Below are positions 1 to 13,050 of a stretch of DNA of 64,000 bases, in pieces. The DNA lies in NCBI GenBank assembly GCA_050084985.1, contig JBITNC010000001.1:52018001-52082000 (forward strand), given 5' to 3'. The position numbers were made by a program, and so were the translations under genes. Below the pieces are notes generated by a model that was given only the letters and a program-made list of their open reading frames with translations, did no database searches and was not told the DNA's origin. Positions within the stretch are counted from its first letter, which is position 1; every line of letters begins with the position of its first letter. The stretch is from Nageia nagi (Eukaryota; Pinophyta).

Positions 1-1480
1 GTAGAATAATTATATTACTCAAATGAATAACCTCTTATGTATTCTAAATCAAAAGTAGATCATCTTTAAATAAATATATCAATGATAGTCTCTATGATGA
101 GCTAACAAAAACCTTCATTTAATTAAACATTTACCCTTTAATACCCATGTTAAAATCATACATAAGGAAAATTAACCATGAGTTGAATAATATAAATATA
201 TATGAGGCTAGGAAAGCATTGATCAAAGCTCATTTGCACTAGCTCAAAGTGGATCATAGATTGACCGATGTGATTTTTCAAAATCTTTATCAATCCTAAC
301 ACACTACTCAATTCAAATATATCAAATAGGGATGAATCGAATTTATGTCATTACCTTATATTTCAAGTGCCATTATGAGGTATTATATCTACGTAGTTTC
401 TATTCATTCTCTTAAACTTAAGTAATAGAAATACCTTACCTATTAGCTTGTTATGGAACCTATGAGAGTCTCAACTTTCTAATGGAAAAATCATGAGGAA
501 GTTCTCTTTATGTATGATCGATACGAAATATTTTTTAGGAAAGTATAAATTTAATCATTATGATATATAAGTAGAAATCTTATTGGAATTATTATATCTT
601 GACTTTAATTGTAGGTGTTATTAGTACCACCATTATAAAAGGGTACCAAAAGGTTAATGAAAATTTATAGATTTTAAAATCTACCATAATAGTGGTATTA
701 ACTTCCTTGCATGTTAAAGTTTTCTACAATGATCCAATTGAGATATATTATACAAAATTAAAAATCTCATTAAAAGATATTTCTAATGACTAATTACATA
801 AGAAATTTTATATGATAAATGAATTCAAGATTTTTTTGTAAAAAAAAAAATGGATGAAATCAGTATATGAACACAACCATTACTAATGAAGAAATCAATC
901 ATTAAAAATAGAAAAGTTGATTTTTGTACAATGTTGAAGTTGGTCATAACCAATAGAAAGGTCACACAATATTTAAATTAACCATCACTAATAGAAATGT
1001 TTTCCATTGGATATTGCTAAAGTTGACCATCCTGAATGGAAAAGTTGGTAGTTGCATAGTGTTGAAATAGAATATCACTAATAAAAATATTGACCATCAT
1101 ATAATATGGAAGTTTATAATTACCAATGAAAGTTTTAATCATTAGACATTATTCAATTTGTTTCTAACAAAAAATAAATTCAACCATCACCAAAGGAAAC
1201 TCATCATCAACAAAAATAAAGTTGATTGCTACCAAAGGTTGAAGTCATTTGACATAAAAATATAAATATCATATGAAATGCTCATAAAGGTTTGTATACA
1301 TATCCTATTGAGGTATACAATATATTTTTCAAAATATAAATATCTATTTAATTAGATGTTGTATGACATATTCTATCTCTTAAAATGATAGTAGAAGTTG
1401 AAAGGTCATTGGAATACCCAAAATTGGTGGGCAACTCAAAAATAACTAGAATCCAAAAGGAAATAATAGGTTGATGGAAG
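1..1480. other. AT-rich DNA, nothing recognised
   Basis: This stretch is AT-rich with stops in all frames. I see no coding similarity, no RNA gene and no clear repeat boundary. Its right end may include the start of an old LTR, because a TATA-like box follows at about 1502, but I cannot place an LTR start. Confidence 0.5.
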
Positions 1481-3620
1481 GGAAAGAGTAATTTTTAGTA
1501 TCTATAAATAAGAGTCTTGCACCTCACTTATATAGCAATGAAGGATATTCAAAAGATTTTTTAGGAGTTATAGTAATAAAGGTTTATTGCAAATTGTTCT
1601 CTAATTCTTTCGAGTGATTTGGTAGTTTATTATAGTAGCAATATGTTATGAACCTTCTATGATCATGTATCATCATTATTTGAAATAATTAATAAAGATA
1701 ATGATCTCTTTGATAGTGTTTTTTCCCCTTATAAGGGTTTAGTGATTATAAATCTTACTGTCTCATTTGAAGTGAATGGTTTGTTAATTTTATTATTGTA
1801 TTTCAATAGTCAGTAGAATTTAAATTAAGATCACATATTGCATTCAATTGTAAAATTTTAAGTTATTGAAAAATATCATATTTTTTGTATCATGATCAAT
1901 TGGTATAAGATAAATTTCATTTTTAAGTTATGTGCATGTAATTCAAAAAGTCTTAATAAGGATTTTTCATTTCACATGATTAAAAATTGCAAGAAAGATG
2001 ACTAAAAATTTAATGGATGAAGAAAAAATTATCCAATAATAAATATCTTTATACATTTCATGCAACTCATAAAGATGAGGGGAATTATGTTATAAGATGA
2101 TTAAATTTATCCAAACATTGAGGTATCTGGTAAGACAATATATTTAGAGAGGAATAGTATGAGAGTAAATAAATATCAATAAAATTCTAAAAAAAAAAGT
2201 AGTAGAAAGAATACATAAAATTTATAAATGCAAAATAAAAATCCAAGAGAGAAAACTTATAAAATAATGTATAAGGATGAAAGGCATTTTGATCATTACA
2301 ATGTTAATGGACATGGAACTGAGAATATAAAAGATTTATTGGCACAATAGAGTTTGTAGAAAGGTTAGCTTGTATTACCATGTAAGAAAAAATAAAGTTG
2401 TATACTTTAGAGGCTCACAAAAATGTCCAAATTAATATTTTGAAGGAGAATTTTGCTTTGGATTGAGCTAAAGAAGAATTATTTTTGTCATATAGCCAAT
2501 TGAAGATGACAAATTTAGTTACATTCTATAATTATAGATAATAATAAAATATAATCTTAGAAAAATTAATATAATACTTTGTATTGGAGGAAAAACCATA
2601 TCCTCAATAATATCCTTTAGGATTTTTAAATAAAATGTTGAGTATCATATTATTAAAAAAAGTACTTTGATATTTTTATGTTGAAAGTAAAATAAATTTA
2701 TGGTAATATATTATCTTGTATAACTAGATATATATCAACTTATCTTTTTTAGCCTTTTTCTATGGGAAGGAGATACTACTTCGTATAGAGGGTTAAACAT
2801 GTCAAGGTTGGTTAAATATAGAAAAGGATTCAAATTTCATCCTTATAAAGGAAAAAAGAATTTTTCATTTGTGACTTCTCAAGAAATAAAGAAGATGGTT
2901 AACATAGTAAGATATTCATTCTTCTCATGGTTAGAGTTGTACTTGAGGAGTTGGAGATTGATATACATGAAGTAGAGGTAACTTGTTATACTTATCAATA
3001 AAATAAAGAGATAATATAGATACTCTTATAGTTCCTAAATCTTATGAAAGAACCCCATGGCATACCAATAGAAAGGGATCTAGAAGCTAAAATTCAACTA
3101 TTACCAAATTAAAAAGTGTGTAATATTGGGATGTATAGATATTTTGTATTAGAGTCTAATGAGGTGAAGAGATAAGAAACATAAATATAGGAAGAAGATA
3201 TTGTTAAGACTAGTGCATCACCTCAAAGTTAATATTATTAGTTTTATTTTTAAGATGGATAGTAATTATATTATGTGCATTTATTATTCAATACTCAATT
3301 AAATCATTATCAAAAATAGATATCTCATTCTTTATGTTAATGATTTATTTGATCAATTGATGCATACAAAATATTTTACCAAACATAATTTGAAATTATA
3401 TTATAATGAAGAATGAAGCATTTAGAAAAGACCTTCAAGAAATAATAATTTATTTATGAGTAGCTAGTCATGGAATTTTGACTAACTAATGCTCTAGCAA
3501 CATTAATGAGAAGGATAAATGATGTATTTAATCTTATTTGAGATAAATGTACACTAGTATTTTTTCATAGATGTCTAGTCACTCAAACGTGTTATATCTT
3601 TTGAGCTACTAAATAAAGTT
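1481..3620 (+). mobile_element. Decayed Ty3/gypsy retrotransposon, 5' half
   Basis: The parts of a plus-strand LTR element appear in the expected order. A TATA-like box (TATAAATAAG) lies at about 1502. A primer-site-like TGGTATAAGATA at 1901-1912 resembles the initiator-methionine tRNA site and suggests a 5' LTR ending near 1898. A gag-like segment at about 2270-2340 reads as a cysteine-histidine knuckle relic. Reverse transcriptase is recognisable at 3030-3610. All frames are broken by many stops, so the copy is old. I could not find the LTR start or a 3' LTR. The LTR limits are inferred and the pol similarity is seen directly. Confidence 0.55.
3030..3610 (+). pseudogene. Ty3/gypsy reverse transcriptase remnant
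   Basis: Joined across stops and frame changes, the plus strand reads as the start of a gypsy reverse transcriptase. An LPHGIPIERDLE-like stretch at 3053-3090 precedes a Q-L-L-P-N segment. A decayed 'DLFDQL' segment follows. Near 3470-3560 comes a block like L-V-M-x-F-x-L-T-N-A, then N-D-V-F, then D-K-C-x-L-V-F, which is the conserved palm approach to the YxDD motif. The enzyme would copy element RNA into DNA. No frame stays open for more than a few dozen codons, so it is dead. The wording resembles chromovirus-type elements, but the lineage is uncertain. Confidence 0.7.
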
Positions 3621-5455
3621 TATTTCCCTAAATATTTATATTTTTTTCATTAAGGAGAATTTATTTCAATACAATTTTCCACAATATGGTTTATTAATTC
3701 ACCATTAATCATATTGTAACTAGATTAGAGAATTTAATGCAATATTCACTACATGCTTTCAAATAATTATCCACATATGAACACATTAAGGTTCTTGAAT
3801 CATCATTTATTTCAATATAGTTTTATAAATTTATTGGATCCACTTATAAGCATAAACATTGAATGAAGAAAAATATACTTGGATCTTGACTTACCATAAA
3901 TAACTTACAAGTATGTCATGAACACAAGGGCTATCTACCTTGGTAATATTTGGTACATAATTACATTTATTTTCATATGATTATAAAGAAATGGGTAATG
4001 GAATTCTCCAATTCTCTAACAAGTATCATGTTGATAATGTTACAATGAGACTAAGAATAACCCTAATTATGGTATACATCAAGTGTTTCATAAAACTATA
4101 TATGATACATTAATTTCATCAACATGTAAATTTTATATCCATGTAGAACTATAACATAGAAGGTCTTCGATTCATCCTCATCCAATTGGTGTATCTTCTT
4201 ATCATCCCTCTTGCATGATCATACAAAGGATTCAAGAATTGTTGGATATAAGTATTAAGAAAGGTTTTAGAGTAATTAAGGATCAGGATAGCTCTTTTCA
4301 TGAAAAATTCATCCTACCCTAGATGCATCACATCTCATTCTTTCAATCTTTCACTTTCAATCAATTTCATGTAAGAAATCAAACAAACAATACTCTATTC
4401 TTAATCTTGGGAGGTTTTATGCTCTTACTAGAACTACCTTCGTTCCTCGATCATAGAGTATAATTTTAATTTTACAAACATCCAATATAAAGCATTTTGA
4501 AGAAAGTACTATTAATAATTGTCTATTATGCATTTATTAAAAAGGATAAATGAATCCATAATATCCTCAAAAATAAAGGTCCACTAAACATTCATCAAGA
4601 AATATTAATAAATCATTAACTTATATTCATGCCTTCTTCCACTTATTATTTTATTATAGAGGAAATAAATTTATGATTGATCATGTAATGATTTAAATTT
4701 AAAATAATTTTAATACCATAATTTTAATCCTATAATAATACTAAAGATATTACAATATTCAAAGCTCAAATAAACTTTTAAATTCCTTGAATTAGTAGTC
4801 AAAGGATTAATTATCCAATCAATTTAATTATCTTCTATTAGGTTTAATGAGGCTTTGAGAGGTTGAAAAATACAAAATCAACAATGTACCCATCACATCC
4901 ATAAATAATTTCCTTATTCATAATGACAAAGTTTTTCATCCATAATAAAGTCATTTAGAGGAGCTCGCATTGTAGAGGGTCTTGTGTTGTCTCCAAACCT
5001 TAGAATGGCTCATTAGAATTTAGGAATACTATGCCATGATTTATAAACCTAGCCCTGCATTGATTCCAGTCGTATAGTTGACATAGTAGGGGTTTAAATA
5101 AAAGGAGACACAAAAATATAAAAATTTGTGATAGAGATGTGTATGGTTTAATGTTTTGTACCAAAAGAGGTGATACTCACATATGCTATGATTGTCATTA
5201 TTTGATAATGCTCATGCTCCTCCCAAGCATCCATACTAAAGTAGTAAGATGTTATGCTTGCCCCAATCTCTTAGAGAATAGAAGCTATCATATATATATT
5301 TATGAGTAAAAATAGCATGGACTTTAAAGGTGAATGAAGGAGTCCCATAGGTTAGAGTTTACTAGTGAATGAAGAATGCCCAAAGGATGGAATACGCTTA
5401 ATAGCTAGCGCTAACTTACACCATGTAATCTATGAAGATTGTCTCAGGTGCCTGA
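3621..5455. other. AT-rich DNA, nothing recognised
   Basis: No coding similarity was recognised on either strand. It may hold the untraceable pol and 3' end of the Ty3/gypsy remnant to the left, but I found no LTR partner and no integrase motifs. Confidence 0.4.
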
Positions 5456-5929
5456 TGTTAGGAATATATATTATTCAAGCAAAATATAATGTGCAATAAA
5501 CCTTATAGAAGTAAATAAAAAAATTTAGAATTCAATCACATAAGAGATCAACACAAATTTAACGAGGTTCACTCGGTGTGGGCTATGTCCCTAGAGAAAC
5601 AACTAGTTAGATCTTTATCATAGTACAAAATAATAAAGGGATTACAATCTGCATCAACTAGATGCACAATCTCCTAAGTCTCTCACAAGCTTTGTCAAAC
5701 TCCTGTATGCTTAAATCCTAACACACTTTTAAAACATTACACCTTTTATTCTTCATACAAAATCCTCTTTATAAAAAGAGTTTACAATCTGTGACCTAAT
5801 ATCAATGGTCTAGATTACAATTTGTAACCTAATAATAATGGTTTAGATTTATCATGAAAATTAGCATCCACTTCGTAGGAAATCATAGTGCTTCATTGTA
5901 CAAAGTTGTACAATATCCATATTTCAACA
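5456..5929 (-). repeat. 3' LTR of the copia element
   Basis: This direct repeat matches 10229-10703 along its whole length with scattered substitutions and small gaps. The minus strand starts TGTTGAAATATGG and ends CCTAACA. It lies next to the polypurine tract, which makes it the 3' LTR of a minus-strand element. Confidence 0.88.
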
Positions 5930-5944
5930 ATCTCCCACTTGGAG
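5930..5944 (-). other. Polypurine tract
   Basis: The minus strand reads CCAAGTGGGAGAT directly before the LTR. This is the canonical plant copia plus-strand primer followed by TGTTG, and it fixes the orientation of the element. Confidence 0.85.
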
Positions 5945-7740
5945 ACTGTTCATAGAAACTCCATCATTTTTGCACTTGTTGGGGATATCCCCAACCCTTA
6001 ATGGTTTTATCAAACCAATTGTAGTTGAGCAAAAGTTCAACTTATCTTTCAAAACTGCTTTTGTCAACATATCTACAAGATTTTCACTGGTATGTATCTT
6101 TTCTAGCTTTAATGATCCATCCTCCAATACTGATCATATCTAATGGTACCTAAGTTGAATGTGTTTGGTTCTTGAATTAAAAGCTAAATTCTTTGCAAGA
6201 TGAATGACACTCTAGTTGTCACTCCACAACCTACGATCCTCTCATTTGTGCCCCAATTCTTCCATCAATATTTGAAGCCAAATGATCTCCTTACTAGCCT
6301 TTGTAGCTGCAACATACTCTACCTTTGTTGTAGAAAATACCACAACCTACTGTAGCTTGGACACCCAACTCATAGCTATTCCACCAATAGTGAAAACATA
6401 ACTAGTGGTGTTCCTCCCACCATCTCTATCACCTACCATATCTAATTCTACAAAACCTTGTAAATGAGTATTAGTACCATTGAAACATAAATAATGATTA
6501 GATGTACCTCTCAAATACTGAAATATCCATTTCATTGCTTTCTAATGCCTTTTACTTCTCATACTCAACCCTGTTGGAAATATACTAACAATAGTAGCTG
6601 CGTCACACTCTCTCATTAACTGGCTTCGGACGAAATCATCTATGGAGTTCCTAAACTGCATACATATTAGCCTATTCATCGTCAACCTGAAAATGCAGTT
6701 ATTTAGCTACCTTTAAACTAGTACATATTAGATAGCTATTTAAAGGTACATTGCGCAATATCATTCGTTCTTTTAAGGCTCTCTTAGGGTTCATGTTTCT
6801 AACGATCACATCTCTGTTTCTGTTGCTAATCAATATAGTAGCATACATAAACTACCAATAGCAGATGCATAAAGGACCTTGGCCAAATGCTTTTTCTCCT
6901 TATCATTTCTAAGATACATCTCTTGGTTAATTTAAAATGGTTTTTAAGAGTGTACTTATTGGCTTCGCATTATTCATATTAAACCTCTTCAAAACTTTCT
7001 CTATGTACACCACTTGAGATACTCTAACTTCTAGTTCTTCCTATCTCTCGTGATTCTTATATTAAGGATTTGTTTTATAGCCCCCAAATCTTTCATGGAA
7101 AAAGTGCTTACCAATGCCTTCTTGAGATCACTGATATCCTACATATTATTACTAGCTACAAGCATATCATCAACATATAAAAGCAAGATAATGTAACTTC
7201 CATTACCTAATATTTTGAACTACACATAATGGTCTAAATAACACCTATCATAACCTAGATTCTACATGAACCTATCAAACTTCAAGTACCATTGTCTAGG
7301 AGCTTGTTTCAAACTATATAAGCTCTTCTTCAACTTGCAAATAAGGTTTTCCTTCCCCTTTACCTCATAACCCTCTAGTTGGTGCATATAGATTTCCTAT
7401 TCCAAATCGCTATGGAGGAAAGCTATTTTAACATCAAGCTGCTCTAAATGCAAATCCTTTATTGCAACCAAGCTTAATATAGTACAAATAGAAGTAATCT
7501 ACAAGAGAAAAAATCTCATCATAATTTATACCTTTCTTTTGTGCATATCCTTTCACAACAAGTCTTGCCTTGTATCTCTTGTTTTCTCCTACTTCTTCCT
7601 TTGCTATGTAGACCCATTTGTTGTGAAGGGCCTTCTTCCTAGTAGGTAGCTTAACCAAATCCCAAGTTTGGTTATGTATGAGAGAATCCATCTCTTCATC
7701 CATTGCAAGCTCCCACTGCTTGTTGGTGTCCAACTATAAA
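5945..7740 (-). pseudogene. Copia reverse transcriptase and RNase H, broken
   Basis: Read on the minus strand from 7740 downward. A reverse transcriptase start at 7434-7733 shows W-x-L-A-M-D-E-E-M, then N-K-W-V-Y and Y-K-A-R-L-V-V-K-G. The catalytic YVDD motif is still intact at 7166-7177. RNase H follows at 6347-6535, with R-G-T-S-N-H and T-T-S-Y-V-F-T-I-G-G. A C-terminal piece at 5945-6127 has the family's D-M-L-T-K-A ending. Several stops and frameshifts separate these pieces, so no functional polymerase can be made. The order and spacing are those of a full-length element. Confidence 0.85.
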
Positions 7741-7940
7741 GCTTCATCTAAACACTTTGGCTCACTAGCATCAATATACAAAACATAATGAAGAGTAGGA
7801 GTATAACATTATGACAACTTACTTTCACTTGTAGGCATGATATAATCATAAAAATATTGAGGAATTTTACTTATCCTGGTAGATCTTCTAACAATAATTT
7901 TAGGGGATTGAGATACTTGTTGCTGCTATTATTGGAAATT

Positions 7941-9032
7941 TTATGGTAGATATTGTGGTGGATTTTGAGGGTCTTGGACCTCATCTTTTACCCTCTGTAC
8001 ATTCTCCCAATTGACATCATCAAGCTCTACAAACTTGGAGTCATCTTCCTTTTCTTGCAATCTATCTTTATACAATCTTTTCTCATTAAAAATAACATCT
8101 TTACTCCTCATGACTTTTGGATTAGTATTATCCCATAATCTATAACCCAATTCATCTATTCCATAGCCAATGAAATAACATTTCTATGAATTTGCATCTA
8201 ACTTCTTTCTATTTTCCTTATCTATATGAGCATAAGCTTCACACCCAAAAACTTTAAGGAAGGAGTAGTTTATAGTTTTACCTATCCATATCTCTTCTAG
8301 AATCCCTCCATCCAAAGGAATGCAAGGTCCCCTATTGATCAAATAAATAGCAATGTCAACATAATTTGCCCACAAATACAAAGGCAATCTAACATGTAAT
8401 CTTATGCATCTTGCATGCTCCATAATGGTCCTATTCATTCTCTTAGAAACTCCATTTTCTTCAGGTGTTCTTGGAGTAACCTTTATCCTTTTGATTCCAT
8501 TTAAATAATAATAATTTTTAAAATTATTATTACAATATTCACCACCATTATTAGACTTGATACCTTTTAATTTCTTACTAGTCTCATTCTCCATTAATGC
8601 CTTCCACTTTTGAAAAGTATCAAAGACATCAAATTTCTTACTAATACAGTAAACCCATATTTTTCTTGTAGCATCATCAATAAAAGGCACATTATAATTG
8701 GAACCAATGAGAGAAGTTACCTAAGCTATCCCCCATACATCTGTGTGAACCAATTCTAACTTTTCTTTATTCTTCTCTTTTCCAACTTTTAAGAATCTTA
8801 CCCATTTTTGTTTATCATAAATGCAATCCTCACAAAACTCCAAATCCAATTCCTTGAGCTTTGGTAGTAATTTTTGTGAGTGCAAAAGCTTCATTCCCTT
8901 TTCACTCATGTGGCTTAATTTGTTGTGCCATATCTTGGAGTCTTCTCCTATACCAACAAAATTTATAAAGCAAATGGTTGAGTCAGTCATCAAACAAAGT
9001 GTACCAACCAATATACCTTTTCCAATCACCAT
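7941..9032 (-). pseudogene. Copia integrase, broken and catalytically dead
   Basis: The right part (8721-9032) is the pre-integrase zinc finger: W-H-N-K-L-S-H, then C-E-D-C. It runs to H-T-D-V-W-G, which carries the first catalytic Asp. The core at 8184-8690 has S-N-N-G-G-E-Y where the family has S-D-N-G-G-E-Y, so the second catalytic Asp is now Asn. It also has N-G-V-S-K-R-M-N-R where the family has a Glu-Arg, so the catalytic Glu is now Lys. A linker toward reverse transcriptase lies at 7941-8150. The enzyme would insert the DNA copy into the genome. With both residues changed this copy could not act, quite apart from its stops. Confidence 0.87.
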
Positions 9033-9059
9033 AGGTCCTTTTGTTATCTTCTAGGAGCC

Positions 9060-10200
9060 CTCCCCAAAAGTGGTTTTAAAACCTTCTTTGTCAAGTTTGC
9101 TAATAGAAATTAAATTTATTTTCAATATGATAATATATCATGCTTTATTTACCACCATAAGAGTTCCATTTTCCATCCTCATGTTTATCTTTCCTTTTCC
9201 CTCAATCTTACAGAGACTATCATCTTCTAATTGAACCTCACCATAATTAGCTAGAGTAAACTCTACAAAATAATCTTTCTATGAGGTAGCAAGGTAAGAT
9301 GAACCGAAATCTACAACCCAAAAATCATTTTTAATTTCTAAATATAATATCAAAGCATCTTGATGAATTTCACTAGCTATATTGGCTTTTGATTTATTAC
9401 CTTTATTTTCATCATCTCCACCTTTTTCATTATTTATTCTATGTCAACAATCCTTTTTTAGATGCCTTTCTTACCATAGTAATAACATTTAGCTTTTTCT
9501 TTTCCTCTTGGCTTGGATCTTCCTTTGGATTTTGCTCTATTCTAACTTCTACCTCTTCCATTCTACCTTCCTTTGTTTCTCTCAACCATCAACACCATTC
9601 TAGATGATGATGCCTCTCTTGACATTTTTCTCCACATACCTTCACTAAGAATAATGTTGATAACATCATCAAAAACTAACTTATTAGAAATAGATGTAGA
9701 ATTACTTACTACCATACTATTCTAGCTCTCTAGTAGTGAGCACAAAATTAATAGAGCCCTGACTTCATCACCAAAATCCAATCCTATTGAACTTAGCTGA
9801 CTAGTTACAGTATTAAAAACATTTAAATGATCCTAAATGTCATCACCTTCATTCATTTGCATATTAAATAATTTCTTCATAAGAAAAACTTTATTGAAGG
9901 CCATCATGGTTTTCTCTTTAAATCCTTTATGGTTTTCTCTTTAGAAATATTGAAGGCCATCATGCTTGCTAGGCACAATCTCACTATCCCCAATGCTTTA
10001 TTATCTAACAAAGCCCAATCCTCATTAGATATCCCACTTGGTTTCTTTGCCTTACATTATAAATGTTGGTAGAGGTCCTTCTGATAGAGGTAATCCTTCA
10101 TTTTCATTTTCTAAAGTTGATAATTTTGGCTATTGAATTTTTCTACTTGAAACTTCCTTCTTTTCCATTGCTCCCACTCGAACAAAACACCCTTCTATGA
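9060..10200 (-). pseudogene. Copia gag and protease region, decayed
   Basis: This region lies between the integrase and the primer site, where gag and protease belong. Near 9440-9490 the minus strand reads K-C-Y-Y-Y-G-K-K-G, a worn CCHC zinc knuckle with its second Cys changed to Tyr and stops after it. A short internal duplication is visible at 9895-9965, where a GAAGGCCATCATG block and a TATGGTTTTCTCTTTA block each occur twice. No frame is open over the expected length. Confidence 0.65.
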
Positions 10201-10214
10201 GTACCCAACAAAAT

Positions 10215-10228
10215 GCTCTGATACTAGT
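10215..10228 (-). other. tRNA primer binding site
   Basis: The minus strand reads TAGTATCAGAGC just inside the 5' LTR, one base off the TGGTATCAGAGC complement of the initiator-methionine tRNA that most plant copia elements use. Confidence 0.85.
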
Positions 10229-10703
10229 TGTTAGGAATATATATTATTCAAGCAAAATATAATGCATAATATACCTTATACAAGTAAATAAATAAATTAC
10301 AAAAATCAATCACATAAGAGATCAACACAAATTTAATGAGGTTCACCCAGTGTGGGCTACATCCTTGAAGAAACAACCAATCAAATCTTTATCATAGTCC
10401 AAAATAACATAGGGATTACAATTCACATCATCCATATGCACAATCTCCTTAGCCTCTCACAAGATCTCTCAAGCTCCATTATGCTCAAATCCTAGCACAC
10501 TTCTAAAACATTACATCTTTTATTCTTCATACAAAATCCTCTTTATAAAAAAAGTTTACAATTTGTGACCTAATATCAATGGTCCAGATTACAATCTATA
10601 ACCTAATAATAATTATTCATATTTATCATGAAAATTAGCATCCATTTCATAGGAAATTGTAGTGTTCTACTATAAAAAGTTGTACAGTCTCCATATATCA
10701 ACA
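10229..10703 (-). repeat. 5' LTR of the copia element
   Basis: Partner of 5456-5929. It is 475 bp long, and its inner edge touches the primer binding site, so it is the 5' LTR of the minus-strand element. Confidence 0.88.
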
Positions 10704-11599
10704 CCCAACCTCTTCCTTATCAATCATCTCATGTGTAGAGCTTCAAATGCTTGCTTATAGATTGTTGGAAAACATTTTCTATGTTTTGCATGTTGAGCTC
10801 CTTCTTGCAAATGGATATAGAGAATAACACATTTTTGCAATCGAGAAGAATGAATGTGAGGATGGGATATGGCATCTAAAAATCAAGATACTAGGACATG
10901 TCAAGTTCTAAATCATTCTCCATGCTTTCTATTCTACCCAATTTCTCTAAAGTATCCATTCTTAAGACTTGTGAAATGCTCCCATGGATAAATTTATCAA
11001 ATATAGGTGCATCAATGAGACCATTAAACAATCTTGGTCCACCTTGGGTTCCATTACACAATGGTACATCTACTCCTAAGGGCTTATGATGTAGGTGCAA
11101 TAGAAAAATATTATAACTAACAAGTATTTAAAAAAAAAAATTGTATTCTAGATGCACAATATGTAAAACCCAAATCCTATGATCTAAAAACAAGGCATTA
11201 AGCTTGAGATGAAGTATCCAAGCCCAACGCTACATTTGATTTCTCAACATAATATCTATATAAGTATGCATTCACTTTGGTGATCCTAAGGATGTTCAAG
11301 TGTAATCGCTCAAATCCAAGAATAGCTCAAAGCTCATAGTCCATATGGGGTAATTTTTACACTTATTAATGAAGACACATCACTTATGACTTTACTTTCA
11401 AACAAGAAAAATAATTTTAAATAAATTGTTCACTCCTTCATCTAGGGATCAAAAGTAGTTTTACCATCCACCTTCATATCGTATAGTATTTTAAAAATTT
11501 CATAGGAGAACCAACTCTTGGTGTGAGGATAAAAAAATCAAAAAGAGAGTTGATTCCTTTTTTATGAAACCTTAAATCTTGAATCCATTAAATTTTAGC
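10704..11599. other. Unassigned DNA
   Basis: There is no clear feature. A 69-codon open frame on the minus strand (10891-11100) and an overlapping one on the plus strand match no family I recognise, so I do not call either a gene. The stretch may be flank of the LINE to the right. Confidence 0.4.
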
Positions 11600-11879
11600 C
11601 AAATGAAGACCTTCAATGCAAATTATAGGATATCACAATAAATTAATTGTGGAAATTGAGACCCTTATAGACTTATTTCAAATTTACCATGAAAGTCATG
11701 GCTTGAAGGCTTCCCAAGATTTCAAAATACTCATGATAACAAAAGAGTTGATTTATCATGAAAGTCATGCCTTTCTAAATTTTTTACAAAAAAGGAAGAA
11801 TTGAGACCAAAAAATACCAGATAAGAATTTTTTAGGATTCCTCTCCAGTTAAGGCTCTTAAAATCCACTTTTCATAAAG

Positions 11880-13050
11880 AGCATACCCTTGGGTCTAATA
11901 GTTAAATAGACCAATACTTCCAATACCTCAAGGAAGATAATAAATATTCCAAGCCACTCTATGAAAGCCATTCTTATGAACATCAAAGGTCCAAATAAAA
12001 TCCTAAAGAATCATATCAAGTTTTTAATAATAAGCTTTTGAAGGGACCTAACAAGAAGAATTGTAGATATCAAAAGAAGCCAATGCCTTAGAACAAATTT
12101 AACTTCCTAGCCAAAGATAACTTCTTAGTCACCCAATAACTAAGTTTTTTCTCAACTTTTTGCACTATAAAATTCCAAAGCTAAGTAGGAGAACATTGGA
12201 AGGGAAAAGGAATGCCTATAAATTTGAATATCTCACTATTTTGAATCCACTTACATGGAAAATGAGCAATCCAATGAGGAAGTGTATGAATAGATTATCT
12301 ATAGTAGGAGGTTTTCTACCATTGAATACTAGAACTTGAAGCTAAGAAAAAAGCATAAAGGCATTTGAGGGCATTTGGAATAGATTTTTCATCTTCTCTA
12401 AGATTGAGAAAGGAATTATCAACAAAATGGCCATTTAAAAGTTGAACTTGGGAGTTAGGAAGGGAAATCCCCTTAAGAAATCCTTGGGAAGCTTGATGAG
12501 CAAGAAGATAGTTAAGGATTCAATACTAAGAATGAACAAAGAGGGAGCTAGATGACATCCTTAACAAATAGATTGAGCTAAATAAATAGATTCAAATCAG
12601 GTCCCATTCATAGTGAGAACTATAGATGCATCTTTGAAAAGCATCTGAATAGATTGTAAGAAAATAGGATCAAATCCAAAAACATCTAGCATATCAATAA
12701 TGAGATTCTATTCAATCCAATTATATGCTTTCTCAAAATCAATTTTAATGAATAGAGCATCTTGATTAGTGGAGTGGGACCATTCCATGTCTTCCCATAC
12801 AATAATTACATTATCTAGAATATATCTTTGTAGAACAAAACCAATCTACTTAGGATGAATAATCAAGGGAAGCAAAGGTCATAGCTTAAGAACAAGATCC
12901 TTGGCTATAATTTTATATCTCACATGTAACAAAGAGATGGGAAACTTAAGGATAAACTTAATATTACCTTTAGTAAGCATTGAGCCTAGAGAACCTAATA
13001 CCAAAGCTTCTTTATTTGGAGTAAATTAGGATCGATTATGTCCCAAAATT
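11880..13050 (-). pseudogene. LINE reverse transcriptase, broken
   Basis: Near 12720-12790 the minus strand reads L-F-I-K-I-D-F-E-K-A-Y-N-W, the LINE palm motif with its catalytic Asp. Near 12540-12600 a G-C-H-L-A-P-S-L-F segment matches the family's G-C-P-L-S-P-x-L-F. Near 12430 the catalytic F-A-D-D has become F-V-D-N, losing one of the two Asp residues. A C-terminal piece at about 11900-11990 has W-x-x-F-D-V-H-K and V-A-W-N-I, like the region after the thumb. Stops and frameshifts are frequent. Confidence 0.75.

Larger units (their letters stand above)
5456..10703 (-). mobile_element. Old Ty1/copia retrotransposon, near full length
   Basis: Two direct repeats of 474 and 475 bp (5456-5929 and 10229-10703) bound a 4.3-kb interior. 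On the minus strand both run from TGTTGA/TGTTGATA to CCTAACA. Next to the left repeat the minus strand has the GTGGGAGA polypurine tract typical of plant copia elements. Next to the right repeat it has a TAGTATCAGAGC primer site. The interior reads gag, protease, integrase, reverse transcriptase, RNase H, which is the copia order. The wording of the pre-integrase and integrase segments is closest to the Tork/Tnt1 group (inference). LTR identity is roughly 85-90% by eye and all ORFs are broken, so the copy is old. The flanks CCTGA and CCCAA do not give a clean target duplication. Confidence 0.88.

Noticed and set aside
5451-10708. Target duplication for the copia element
   Set aside because: Flanks are CCTGA and CCCAA, 3 of 5 matching, too weak to claim.
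10891-11100. 69-codon minus-strand frame as a host gene
   Set aside because: No recognisable family, overlapped by an equal-length frame on the other strand, and no promoter or splice context.
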